From Pseudochelatococcus lubricantis (lineage in GTDB: Bacteria > Pseudomonadota > Alphaproteobacteria > Rhizobiales > Beijerinckiaceae): 64,000 nt of DNA. Positions 51,838 through 61,251 of the stretch are shown here, in pieces (the stretch's first letter is position 1; each line of letters starts with the position of its first letter). The notes under the pieces were generated by a model. The model searched no databases and had not been told where the DNA came from. It saw only the letters and a list, made by a program, of their open reading frames with translations. Both the position numbers and the translations under genes were made by a program. The stretch covers positions 1-64,000 of the forward strand of contig NZ_JBHLXC010000024.1 of NCBI RefSeq assembly GCF_042432495.1, in the 5' to 3' direction.

Positions 51838-54612
51838 CTATGAGTCACGATATTCGGAAACGGGCATACGGACATAACCGGGCGGCGGGTGGTTTCCGCG
51901 CGAGAGCAGCACAGGCCGCTCGATACCAACGCTGAACGCGGATCTTGTTCTCGCCCAGTCGATCTCGAAGGCCTTGAGAAAGTATTCTGCAATCTCGCTG
52001 TCATCGAACAGCAGGCTGGCATCACGATTAGTCGACACGGCCTGATCGCTCCAGTTCTGGCTGCCGACGAGCACGCGCTGCCGATCGACGACAATACCTT
52101 TGGTATGAGTATTGGCGATGACACGCACGCAACGCACCACGTCCATCCCTCGACGGCGCAGTTCTGTGATATCGTCTTCGACGTCGCCCGCGCGAAGGAT
52201 CACCCGCAAGTCAGGAATTTCCCGCGACTTCTTGATGAGGGCTTCCACAAGCTCGTCGAGGTTGCCGCTCATGCCCTTGCGGATCTTGATATACTGGTTC
52301 TGGAATACGAGTTGCCGTGTCGCCGAGCGGATCAACGAAAGCACGGAATCGGTATAGACCCGACCCCGCCGATCGGGGGTCAGGATGGGCATAACCTTGA
52401 CCTTGCGGCCAGCGATGCGCAGTGGCTCAAGACGCTCAACCGGTGCTTCAAGAAACAGGTCCTCCGGCACATCGACCATGGTCTCCGTGGGAACGATCGC
52501 TTCCTCGCCTCCGCCCAGCTCACCGCTTTGATCGAAGTCCGCCTCGATGTGGGCCTCGAAGAGGCGCGCAAGTCGCTCGTTCTCCAGAACAATATGCCAT
52601 TCGCGGTTGCCGCGCGCAATGCTGCCCTCGACCTGACTTGGCTGGCTACTCTTCGTCCAGTTGCCGCTCGATAGCCAGAGATGAGCATGATCGCCGACGC
52701 TGACCTTAATGTGATACGCCCTAGTGACCAGCTTTCCATTGCCAACAGGCACATAGATGTTTGTGAACCCATAATCGCGCCGCCATGCATCGAACGTCGC
52801 ATCGCGGCGAAACTCGCCGGATTTTGGCGCCCCAGTCCCGGAATCGCGTGTTGCGGGATCGAGGACGATCTTCATGGTCACCCTGCCGGTGTCGAGCCGC
52901 TCCTTTACGGCGTTCATCACATGATCGGCGAAGAACTGGTACATCGAGCTGGTAAGGGTGCTCCCGGTCTTGCCGAGGAATTCCTGGAGAACATGAAAGC
53001 TCTCCTCAGGGCCGACATGTGCGACGACCGTCATCTCCTCATTGATCACGTCGAACCGGAACGGAGCGTCCCGGCGGCGAGCATCGTCATAGGCGATCGC
53101 AGCCGGGGCCTCCGTCGCTTCTGACGCCAGTCCCAGTTGCTCATCGACCGTCGCATAGCGCACGTCGACCGGATATCCCGCGAAGGCAGCGGGCGCGGCC
53201 GCGCGCACGGCTTCATAGCTTTCAGGCCTAGCGGCCAGAACAATCGTGTCGGTTCGACCGTTGAAGCCAGGTTTTGCCCGCACGACCCCGTCCGGTAGAA
53301 CTTGAGACCAGCGTGAGACCGCCTCGTAGAGCGACAGAGATTCCTGCTTATGCGCGATAGGGGCAGGCAAAGGCGCACCGAACGACAGTGTGATCTGCAA
53401 AGGCACCGTAATTGTTACTGATCCGCTTCCTTCCGGCACTTGAAGTGCAGCGATCGCGGACGATGAGACGGCTGTCGCTGGGACCGCCGCCGCCGCAACA
53501 GAGGCTGTATCCTCCCGTGGGGCCACGCTTCGCCACCACTCGCTCCAGGGGCCATAGGCGGACTGGCCACCGCCCCGGATGTTGACGCCCGCATCGATGA
53601 CCCGTGCGTCGCGCACCAGATCGGCGGCGGAAATGGCAAAGTTGGAATCCTTGTAGATCCCAGCAAAATGCAGGCCGACGACATCGCCGCTGTCCGCGCA
53701 GATGAGCACTGACCCCGAATTGCCGCCCAGCGTCGAACTGTCATGGCACCCTGCGCTCAGCATCTTGCCGAAACTGTCCACGTCGCGGCGACCGTTGAGG
53801 AGGCCAGGCTGAAAGCGTTTGACGTTGTAGAGCCCGCGAAAGACCTTGTCTTGAACATCAGCGCGGTTGCGGGGATCGAACGCCGGATAGCCGACGACGG
53901 CGATCCGGCGCGGGCGTGCGGCGTCCGGTTCGACAGCAGCGAACCACAACGAATCATGGCCTTCGAGCCCGCCGACCTCGACCAGCGCCATGTCGAAATA
54001 GGGATGGATCATAACCATCTTGCGGAACCGCAGCAGACCTCCCGGCGGACTGCCCACCTCTCGCAGGAAATCGACCCCTGGATCGATCCCCGGAAGGAAG
54101 GCGAGCCCGTTCGCACCTAGGCCGCTGGCGAAGAGCTGCGCAACATGGCGGTTGGTCATGACAAGGCCGTCGCCGACGACGAAGCAGGTACCACCATAGG
54201 CAATGCCCGGATTGCCGGGCAGCTCGACCCGACCGACAGACGGGATCGCCCGGACGAAATTGGCATGCGCCGGGGTGCCTGCGACGTAGTCCATCCATGC
54301 TGGGTGATCGATCGTGAAATCACCCGAGACGATGTCGATGGCGGGCCGGAGGTCGGGCAGGATGATCGCCTCTGCGATGAAGCCCTCGCGCGCGTCTAAT
54401 TGCTCGTCGGCGACCGCCTTGCGTGCGACGCTTGCGACCTCGTCGGCGGACATTTCCGGGGGCACGGCATAGGGGACATAGTTGGCCGCTGCGACGCGCG
54501 CCGCCTCTTCGACCACCCCGGCTGATTCCGCCATAGCGCCCGACCCGATCTCTGCGGCGCCAAGCAGGCCACGCAAATGGCTTCCGATCGAAGGTGTTTC
54601 CTCGCTGCTCAT
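51838..54612 (-). CDS. Trypsin-like protease fused to a phospholipase D (two HKD motifs)
   Basis: A 924-aa cytosolic fusion and the last gene of the gasdermin operon. Residues 1-110 are helical and Ala/Glu-rich. The serine-protease domain (about 120-345) has the full triad: His156 in LVMTNRHVAQ, Asp208 in FDMALVEV and Ser299 in GGNSGSV. A linker (about 350-515) includes beta-rich VTITVPLQITLSFG. The PLD domain (about 520-890) has both HxK(x)4D motifs, HIKVSVGD (634-641) and HTKGIVVD (836-843), each followed by a G-N/Q-N-W-type segment (SSGNWTKSS, GSQNWSDQA). This points to a paired HKD phosphodiesterase acting on DNA/RNA or phospholipids. It starts 23 bp after the wall-hydrolase gene; no signal peptide. 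The fusion suggests proteolytic control of the PLD effector. Confidence 0.88.
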   Translation of the reverse strand: MSSEETPSIGSHLRGLLGAAEIGSGAMAESAGVVEEAARVAAANYVPYAVPPEMSADEVASVARKAVADEQLDAREGFIAEAIILPDLRPAIDIVSGDFTIDHPAWMDYVAGTPAHANFVRAIPSVGRVELPGNPGIAYGGTCFVVGDGLVMTNRHVAQLFASGLGANGLAFLPGIDPGVDFLREVGSPPGGLLRFRKMVMIHPYFDMALVEVGGLEGHDSLWFAAVEPDAARPRRIAVVGYPAFDPRNRADVQDKVFRGLYNVKRFQPGLLNGRRDVDSFGKMLSAGCHDSSTLGGNSGSVLICADSGDVVGLHFAGIYKDSNFAISAADLVRDARVIDAGVNIRGGGQSAYGPWSEWWRSVAPREDTASVAAAAVPATAVSSSAIAALQVPEGSGSVTITVPLQITLSFGAPLPAPIAHKQESLSLYEAVSRWSQVLPDGVVRAKPGFNGRTDTIVLAARPESYEAVRAAAPAAFAGYPVDVRYATVDEQLGLASEATEAPAAIAYDDARRRDAPFRFDVINEEMTVVAHVGPEESFHVLQEFLGKTGSTLTSSMYQFFADHVMNAVKERLDTGRVTMKIVLDPATRDSGTGAPKSGEFRRDATFDAWRRDYGFTNIYVPVGNGKLVTRAYHIKVSVGDHAHLWLSSGNWTKSSQPSQVEGSIARGNREWHIVLENERLARLFEAHIEADFDQSGELGGGEEAIVPTETMVDVPEDLFLEAPVERLEPLRIAGRKVKVMPILTPDRRGRVYTDSVLSLIRSATRQLVFQNQYIKIRKGMSGNLDELVEALIKKSREIPDLRVILRAGDVEDDITELRRRGMDVVRCVRVIANTHTKGIVVDRQRVLVGSQNWSDQAVSTNRDASLLFDDSEIAEYFLKAFEIDWARTRSAFSVGIERPVLLSRGNHPPPGYVRMPVSEYRDS

Positions 54613-54635
54613 CGCCTGTCCCCTCTTGTCTCCTG

Positions 54636-55952
54636 TCAGATCTGCACGTCACCGGCATCGACCAGCGCGCGCAGCATCACGGCCGCGCCGCATTGCTTGG
54701 ACGCCGCATTGGGGTCGAACTTGTGATCAGCGACGAATTTGCCCTTGGTCCACTGGTCCGAAAAACTCCACAAATACGGGGAGTTGATGCCCAGCGCATG
54801 ATAGCCGTAGCCGTTGAATCCCTCGAAACGGTAGAGGACACGTGCCAGGCTCCAGTCGGGCTGGTGGAAGAACCCCTCAATCTCCAAGGCGTCAAGCGCG
54901 CTGCTGTTCCAGTCGCTCGGCGGGTTCCAAACTTTCGGCCGCCCCTTGGGGACCTGGACCGTCCGGGCTGCAAGTGGATCGCCATTGTGGAGATGCCCAG
55001 TGAAACTGAAACTCGCTTCCATGCCGTGAACGATGGCGATGAACCACCAGGGCACTCCGCTCTTCTCAGCAACCGCCTCATAGCGCGCGCGGCCTTTTCG
55101 GATCTTCGCCACATACCAGGCGACCGTTCCCTTCCAATTGTCGAGAATACGCGCCCGGGCGAATAGCGTCTCATATCCGGCTTTCAGCGTCTCGAAGCTG
55201 AAAGCTGGCGCTTCCGCCGCAACGCCCTCAATCTCCGCGCGGGGCCAGACGGCATGATGGTTCGCCTGGAGCTGGGTCAGCGCGTCCTGGATAGCATCGA
55301 GTTGCGGCAGCGCGGGCGCATCAGGATCGATGCTGGCCCCCAGTGCCTCAAGAGCGCGTAGGATATCGGTATCGGTATCTGCCGCCGGGCCGTCGCCGAG
55401 CGCTTCTTCCATTCTCTGGACTGTCCAGACGCTCTCATCGTCATAGAACGCTTTGTCCGGCTTCACCGAAAGGTGGAAATGGTGATCGTGCGGGTTCTTG
55501 CCCGTATAGGACCGCCAGGTCCATGGCGCCACGCCGCCGATGGCAGACGCGTTCGCAATCCGCCGGTTCCAAATGAGATATTTGATGCGCTTGTCGCGGC
55601 TCGCGCGCAGCGCTTCTACGATCCGTCCGGCGTCGCAGCCCGAGGCGGGATCGTGGGTGATGTCGATCGCTGTCACCACACCTCTGGCGCCATCGGTTAC
55701 CCAGGGATTATGATCCGAGGCGCGCGACTGATGCGCGGCATCCCCAACTATACCGTCGCTCTTCGTAGACCGCCCGGGATAGGCGGCATTGATTGCAGCA
55801 CGCAGGGAGATGAGCGAGTTGGCCGGTCGCCAGGGCCGCAGAGCCTCCTCGATGACACCGTCATCTTCAAGCGCCGGTTCGAACAACATGCACGGATCGG
55901 TGTGACCGTCTTCATCGTCGACGATAGAATCGACATCTTCTGCCTTTGCCAT
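54636..55952 (-). CDS. M15-type peptidase joined to a muramidase/lysozyme-like domain, no signal peptide
   Basis: A 438-aa protein. After an acidic leader (about 1-45), the N-terminal domain (about 46-165) resembles M15/VanY-like D,D- or L,D-peptidases: GDAAHQSRASDHNPWV, VTAIDITHD and the His cluster NPHDHHFHLSV supply a zinc site (about His81, Asp97 and His158-160). A linker follows (about 175-255). The C-terminal domain (about 260-437) resembles a lysozyme-like fold: WWFIAIVHGMEASFSFTGHL has a candidate catalytic Glu near 311, followed by HNGDPLAARTVQVPKGRP and FEGFNGYGYHALGINSPYLW. Both halves point to peptidoglycan cleavage, yet no export signal is visible. A strong RBS (AAGGAGTGG) precedes the ATG. 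It lies 35 bp after the STAND ATPase gene. Confidence 0.8.
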   Translation of the reverse strand: MAKAEDVDSIVDDEDGHTDPCMLFEPALEDDGVIEEALRPWRPANSLISLRAAINAAYPGRSTKSDGIVGDAAHQSRASDHNPWVTDGARGVVTAIDITHDPASGCDAGRIVEALRASRDKRIKYLIWNRRIANASAIGGVAPWTWRSYTGKNPHDHHFHLSVKPDKAFYDDESVWTVQRMEEALGDGPAADTDTDILRALEALGASIDPDAPALPQLDAIQDALTQLQANHHAVWPRAEIEGVAAEAPAFSFETLKAGYETLFARARILDNWKGTVAWYVAKIRKGRARYEAVAEKSGVPWWFIAIVHGMEASFSFTGHLHNGDPLAARTVQVPKGRPKVWNPPSDWNSSALDALEIEGFFHQPDWSLARVLYRFEGFNGYGYHALGINSPYLWSFSDQWTKGKFVADHKFDPNAASKQCGAAVMLRALVDAGDVQI

Positions 55953-55987
55953 GCTCCACTCCTTTCAAGCTTGATTGCTTCAATTCA

Positions 55988-58900
55988 CTATCTGATCAAT
56001 CGCCAATCACTGGGTCCGCCTAGAGCCTTGTCCCAAGCGAGAAAGGATCGCGCGACGCGCGCAGGGTTGCTGCCGGCATCGCCCGTATTGCCGAAGATGG
56101 CCGCGATATCCTCGCAGAAGATCGGCAGTAGGCGCGAGCGATCGGCATAACTGATGAAGGCGCTGAGCCAGGCTCGCGGATTCGCCGCGAGCCGTTCATG
56201 GAAAACGGCCGGTTCCATCTCCGCCGGACGGATCGTCATCGCAGCAATCGTCCGGTCGATGGACGGGCGCAGCGTCTCCACGCCCTTCTCTGCCGCGACA
56301 CCCGCAAGCATTTCGCGCAGGGGACGCAGGAACTCGGCCGTCATGCCGCGCAGCAAAAGGACGCCGGCGGGCATGTCGTCACCATTCCACTGGACGTCGA
56401 AGGCTTGGCGGAACCGGAGGAATTGCTGATTGACCATCGCGATCGGCTGCCCGTGCAAGTCGTTGAGCTGCCGCTGAATGCCCGCAAGGGCATCCGCATT
56501 CGGCAGAGCACGAGTCTGGAGGACGCGATTGAGCCAGTCATGCTGGGTGACCGCGAACAGACCCGCCGCAAGTTCGCGGCTCATCCTTTGCCGTCGCGCC
56601 AGATAGATGCGGCCCTCGCCCTCATTCCCCTGAACGCTGGTAATCATCCGGGAAGGCAAAATCCTCTCGCCGGATAGAGCTTCCACCACCGCCAGCAGCG
56701 GGGGAAACGTCGCAAGCCCAGGCCCCTTGAGATAGTTGACGCACTTATTGAGCAGTTCGACATGCGCAGGCAACAGCTTGCCAGGGTCACGCTGCAGGGC
56801 GTAGCGGGTTAGCCAGTAGGCGCGTTCGATCCCGGCGTTGACGTTACGCGGCGAGAGGGTATGCAAAACCTCCGTAACGATGGCCTGGACATCGACGTCA
56901 CCGCCGTCCCACTGGCCCAGATCCGCCAGCGCCTGGATCACGAAGGTCGGCGGCAAGCCCGGTTCGCGTGTCGGCCGCTCGCGATACATCGCCAGGGCCT
57001 CGGCCGCCCGGTCGTCTCCGACCAACTGGTCGCCCTGTCCCGGCTTCCCCAGACGGCCTTCGAGGTGGAAACGCCAGTCCCTGTCACCTGTTCGCGGGTC
57101 GCTGGAAACAACCTGCACGGTTTCGAATGCGGTTGGCGTTACCGCGCCCTCCAGCCATTTCATGACCTCGGTCGGACCATCATGGTCGCCCGATGGTTCA
57201 GCGAGGGCGCGCTCCTGCATCGACGTGCGCTGGCGCGAAAGCAGCAACGCGTCAATCTCGGACACCACAACGTCCGCAATATCCTCTGGGAACTGGTCGA
57301 CCAGAGCACGCAAGATCGTGAGCGCCTTGTTCCCACGCGGAAGCGTGGCTTCGCGACCGAGGACACTGCGATGGAAAAAGGCCAGCGCCCAATCGAGCGG
57401 ATCGCGGCGGCGCGCATGATAGGCGAGCAGAGCCTCATGCGTGCGTTCATGAAGCGCGCGATCTTCTGGCACCGCAGCGACGAGGGTCATGACGAAACGC
57501 CTCAGGTCCCGATTGAATGTGAAGCACCGCCCATCGGGCGAACTCCTGCCCAGCCAAGTCGTTCGCTCGATCCCGGCATAGATCCGATGCAGCCTTCGCC
57601 TGCCAATACGCCTAGCCCCAGCATCGGCCTTCTCCTCGACCGGCGTACTGCTGAAGGTGGGCTGGCTTTTGACCGCGGAATTGACGCCGTCGCTGTCGAC
57701 CAAGGGGATAATCACCGCGCCGAGCATAGCCGACGTCAGGATCGGGCTCGCCATGGCCGAAATTATATAGGGCCGGACAAGCGGGTCGGACACGTGCGCG
57801 ATCACGCGGCGCATGAGATAGGTCCGCGCGCTCTGGTGATCGACACGCGCTTTTGCGTGCGCCTCGTGAACCTCATTCGACAGTTTGGAATCGCCCTGCT
57901 GCAAGGCGTCGGCCGTGATCCGCAGCAGAAGCGGGTTGCCCGGCACTGCCTCGGCCGCTGCCTGCCGCAGGCGCGGGTCGGACAGCCCGCAATTGAGCAG
58001 CAACTCGGCGGATTCTGCAGGATTGAGTTCAGGCAAAGCCTCGGGAGGATTGAACGTGACCCCGATCTGTGTGAGACGCGTGAGGAGGTTTGGCGCATCG
58101 CTCGGGGATAAACTCTGTTCGGGCGGCGGATCGCGCCCGGCGACGATGAGTCGGATATCTCGCGCTTGGACCTCGGCGCTCAGAAACTCGAGCCAGTCGG
58201 CGATTCCCACCGCGGCTCGGACGGAGCCTTCCATCACCAGTTCGGCGGTATCGAGGACCAGCACCAGCGGCCCATCGAGGTTTTCGGGCGCGAGCAGCCC
58301 ATAGAGAATCGACGCCTGGTCGGACACGCTTTCCGATACTTGGCGCTGCCCCATGAGGGATCCTCGCCCGCGCTCATGCGACGACCATCCGGCGAGCGGC
58401 AACTGGGACGCATAATCGGAAATCCTCAGCGCCGACGCTGCGCCGCGAAGCTGCGGAAGGAAAGAGCCTATGTGATCGCGTATCTGCGGCAGGCTGCTCG
58501 CAAGCTGTTCGAACAGCGCCAAGTTGAGCGTGATCATCCGCGCAGCATCGATCCCCGGCTCGTCGAAATCGATCCGGGCGAAGGCGACGACGCCCGGCTT
58601 CGCCAGGAGGGCGCGTTGCAGGAAGGCGAGCAGGGTCGTCTTGCCGCCACCTCCGGTCGCATGGACATAGACGGCCCGCAGCCCTGCAACGTTCTTTTCC
58701 GACGCGAACCGCCTCAGCTTTTCAAGAACCTGTTTGTGGACCACGCCCACCAGCGGCAGCGAGGTCATCCGCGCTAGGTCCCGGTCCAGCACCTTGCTGG
58801 CAAGGGTGGCATTAATTTCCTCCCGGTCGAAGGATTGGCGCCATCGATCGCCGACCCAGTCCCGGACATTGGCGAGCGCGCGCAGCGCTCCGTCGGAAAG

Positions 58901-59299
58901 AGCCGCGAGGTCAACCGGCTTCTCGTCGAGCGCGAGCCTTGCGGCTCGCAGGATCATATCCTGCCCGTCAGACCCGGTGTGAACGGAAAGCGCGCGTACG
59001 AGATCGCTTCCGGCCGCGCCCGCGATCGCTTGGCGGCGCGCCTCGACATTCATGAACCATTGTCCGGCACGCGTCGCGGCCGCGGTCTCGACCTCGCTGG
59101 CGAGCGCAGCGATTGCCTTGGCCGCACCGTCTCCGGCAAGCTCACGCGCCAAGCCCGTCGGCTCGACCCAGCCACGCACGGCGAGACACAAGCGCACAAG
59201 CGGTAGGGTTCCGTCGCTCGTCTCGGAAACCGACGACTGCTCGCGCGCCGAAGCGAACAGCGCCTTTAGGTTGATCCCTCCGGAGGCCTTCATTTTCAT
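55988..59299 (-). CDS. STAND/NLR-like P-loop ATPase
   Basis: An 1103-aa cytosolic signalling ATPase. Residues about 30-190 form a helical N-terminal region. The NTPase has Walker A HATGGGGKTTLL (216-222), a hydrophobic Walker B LVLVLDTAE (345-353) and LIVAGRDPPP, a sensor-type segment resembling the R-Asp motif of STAND/NACHT proteins. Downstream (about 400-560) is a winged-helix-like part (NPAESAELLLNCGLSD; NPLLLRITADALQ). The C-terminal 500 residues are mostly helical without obvious LRR, WD40 or regular TPR repeats and probably form the sensor. The start overlaps the upstream protease stop (ATGA), so the two are coupled. In related gasdermin systems such an ATPase senses infection and activates the protease. 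Confidence 0.88.
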   Translation of the reverse strand: MKMKASGGINLKALFASAREQSSVSETSDGTLPLVRLCLAVRGWVEPTGLARELAGDGAAKAIAALASEVETAAATRAGQWFMNVEARRQAIAGAAGSDLVRALSVHTGSDGQDMILRAARLALDEKPVDLAALSDGALRALANVRDWVGDRWRQSFDREEINATLASKVLDRDLARMTSLPLVGVVHKQVLEKLRRFASEKNVAGLRAVYVHATGGGGKTTLLAFLQRALLAKPGVVAFARIDFDEPGIDAARMITLNLALFEQLASSLPQIRDHIGSFLPQLRGAASALRISDYASQLPLAGWSSHERGRGSLMGQRQVSESVSDQASILYGLLAPENLDGPLVLVLDTAELVMEGSVRAAVGIADWLEFLSAEVQARDIRLIVAGRDPPPEQSLSPSDAPNLLTRLTQIGVTFNPPEALPELNPAESAELLLNCGLSDPRLRQAAAEAVPGNPLLLRITADALQQGDSKLSNEVHEAHAKARVDHQSARTYLMRRVIAHVSDPLVRPYIISAMASPILTSAMLGAVIIPLVDSDGVNSAVKSQPTFSSTPVEEKADAGARRIGRRRLHRIYAGIERTTWLGRSSPDGRCFTFNRDLRRFVMTLVAAVPEDRALHERTHEALLAYHARRRDPLDWALAFFHRSVLGREATLPRGNKALTILRALVDQFPEDIADVVVSEIDALLLSRQRTSMQERALAEPSGDHDGPTEVMKWLEGAVTPTAFETVQVVSSDPRTGDRDWRFHLEGRLGKPGQGDQLVGDDRAAEALAMYRERPTREPGLPPTFVIQALADLGQWDGGDVDVQAIVTEVLHTLSPRNVNAGIERAYWLTRYALQRDPGKLLPAHVELLNKCVNYLKGPGLATFPPLLAVVEALSGERILPSRMITSVQGNEGEGRIYLARRQRMSRELAAGLFAVTQHDWLNRVLQTRALPNADALAGIQRQLNDLHGQPIAMVNQQFLRFRQAFDVQWNGDDMPAGVLLLRGMTAEFLRPLREMLAGVAAEKGVETLRPSIDRTIAAMTIRPAEMEPAVFHERLAANPRAWLSAFISYADRSRLLPIFCEDIAAIFGNTGDAGSNPARVARSFLAWDKALGGPSDWRLIR

Positions 59300-61251
59300 G
59301 ACTCTAACTCCGCTTCTAGCGTGATCGCCGCCAGCGCGAAGAATGCAGTCCGTAGCGCGGCATTGACCGGAGGCTCATAGGGATGGGGCCCGAGGATCGG
59401 TTCGATCCGCTTGCGCAAATCCGCTGTCTTGAGACGCATGCCGCGCGCGTCAGCGAGAGCGCCGGCATAGATCTCGAACTCGTCGGCCGTAACATGCGCA
59501 AGCTGGATCGGCACCGCCAGGATGTCCTCGGTCGCCGGGTTGTCGAGCAATATATCGTGAAGCACAGACTGCTCGTCGCGCGTCAAGCCGATCAGTACCA
59601 GCCTGACCGCCTCCTCTGACAAAAGGCGAAGGATAAACTCCTGCCAGCTCGTGCCGATCAGCCGGTCGGGTCCGCCCTCCGAGCCAAAATCGATCGCGAT
59701 CGTCCTTGGGCCTGCGATATATTGGCCGCCACCACGCAGCTGCGCGATCAAGTCATTGGCGTCGTTATAGCGGAAATCGGCCGCGCTGGTCCGGCTCGGC
59801 GACGGCGTGGCGGCGGCTGCCGCTGGGATAGCCTCTCGCGGCGAGAAGGCCGCGACCTGGGTGGGATTGATCTCGATATAGTCGATCCCGGACGGATCAA
59901 GCCTTGCCTTCAGGATCTGTTTGCAGAAGCTCGCACCCGCGCCGCGCTCGCCGCTGACGAAGCAGAGCCGCTCGCGCGGCGCCGATCGCCGGATCCAGTC
60001 CTCGAACCGGTCGCGGCTGAACCAGGGGTGGAAGGCTGGAAGACTGGCGGTGAGCGACGGGTCGGCTCCACCCAAAACCGCGCGGACGGCACTATCCCAG
60101 TTCGCCGCGAACGCCGGATCGGCGAGCCGCTGGCCGGCGCGATAAAGCTCACCGACCATCTCTGCATCCTCGAACTCGATACCCTGAACCACGACCCGCG
60201 ACAGCATCGGGTCGCGGCCGGGGGGACTTTTCTGATGGTTACGGATGGCGGCGATGCTGATACCGCGATTGAATGGCTCGTTCTTGCCTCCGACCGGCAG
60301 ATTGACGCAGCCTTCATGGATGCCGGCCAATTTGCCTAGATCGTTGATGCAACAGGCGCCTGACATGCCCTGAACAGCGTTCGCCTTGTGCAGCCAACGC
60401 CCTCCTCCCGCATTGGCGTTGACCACAACATCGATGTCGACGACGCCCGCGTTGCCGCCGGGATAGCCCGTTGTCCAGCATCTGCGTTGTGCCTCTACGC
60501 CTGCGGGCGGATCTACGACAACCGGTTTTACATGCTCGACACGCTGCGCCAGCCTGATGAGCGCATAATCGAGCGTGGGCTCGGGCGGGGAAGCAAGGCT
60601 GAGATTGAGCAGGTTCGGCCATTGACCCCAAGGTTTGGAAAACGCGACCATAGCATCCTTGGCCGCCGCGCGTACCTGAACGCGATTGGTCGTCGACGTC
60701 CCATCACGCGGCCTGAAACTGAAGATCAAGTCCTCGAAAATATGGTCGGCCCATGTCCGCGCATCGTCCTTTACCGCGCAGTCGAGGACGACATGAGCGG
60801 CGGTCAGCACCATGTCCGGGCGGACCAGGAAAGCGGTCCCCCGGAACCCCTGCGGTCCCACAACCATGGCGCAGGCGTCATATGCGTGATAGACTGCGAG
60901 CAAAGACTTCGGATCAAGGAAGCCCGTAGCCCGATTGATGATCGCCTGCATGATGCCGCCGCCACTCGTCAGCGGCAACATGGTGGCGATTTCCGCGGCG
61001 TCGCGCCCCGCGTCCGCTTCCCACTTGCCGATGACATCAGCGAGCCGGTCGAGAAAGCCGAACGACGCCGCCTCCAGACAGGCGGCCCGGATCATCGACG
61101 CTCCCCCGCCCGCGACCAGTTCCTCCCAAGAGCGCGCACTGTCACGCGGATAGGTCGATTTGTAGCAGGCCTTGAAATCATCAAGTGGCAACTTCGTCCA
61201 TCCCGCGAGATAGACAGCCGGATCGAAAGACTGGTCGTCACCGTCAGCCAA
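59296..61251 (-). CDS. Trypsin-like protease with N-terminal death-fold/EAD-like domain and degenerate P-loop region
   Basis: A 651-aa protein from a TTG start at 61251. This start has GGGGGTG just upstream and overlaps the preceding stop; longer in-frame starts (61305, 61362) run deep into the upstream gene. Residues about 10-85 form a helical bundle (FDPAVYLAGWTKLPLDDFKA, SWEELVAGGGASMIRAA, FLDRLADVIGKW) resembling effector-associated/CARD-like adaptor domains. The protease domain (about 110-345) has His153 in VLTAAHVV, Asp228 in LDYALIRL and Ser297 in GMSGA. The C-terminal part (about 410-650) has a Walker-A-like FVSGERGAGASF with Ala in place of the essential Lys, and a Walker-B-like TIAIDFGSEG, so it is probably a non-hydrolysing NTPase-derived domain. 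Tightly coupled to the ATPase gene. Confidence 0.85.
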   Translation of the reverse strand: MADGDDQSFDPAVYLAGWTKLPLDDFKACYKSTYPRDSARSWEELVAGGGASMIRAACLEAASFGFLDRLADVIGKWEADAGRDAAEIATMLPLTSGGGIMQAIINRATGFLDPKSLLAVYHAYDACAMVVGPQGFRGTAFLVRPDMVLTAAHVVLDCAVKDDARTWADHIFEDLIFSFRPRDGTSTTNRVQVRAAAKDAMVAFSKPWGQWPNLLNLSLASPPEPTLDYALIRLAQRVEHVKPVVVDPPAGVEAQRRCWTTGYPGGNAGVVDIDVVVNANAGGGRWLHKANAVQGMSGACCINDLGKLAGIHEGCVNLPVGGKNEPFNRGISIAAIRNHQKSPPGRDPMLSRVVVQGIEFEDAEMVGELYRAGQRLADPAFAANWDSAVRAVLGGADPSLTASLPAFHPWFSRDRFEDWIRRSAPRERLCFVSGERGAGASFCKQILKARLDPSGIDYIEINPTQVAAFSPREAIPAAAAATPSPSRTSAADFRYNDANDLIAQLRGGGQYIAGPRTIAIDFGSEGGPDRLIGTSWQEFILRLLSEEAVRLVLIGLTRDEQSVLHDILLDNPATEDILAVPIQLAHVTADEFEIYAGALADARGMRLKTADLRKRIEPILGPHPYEPPVNAALRTAFFALAAITLEAELES

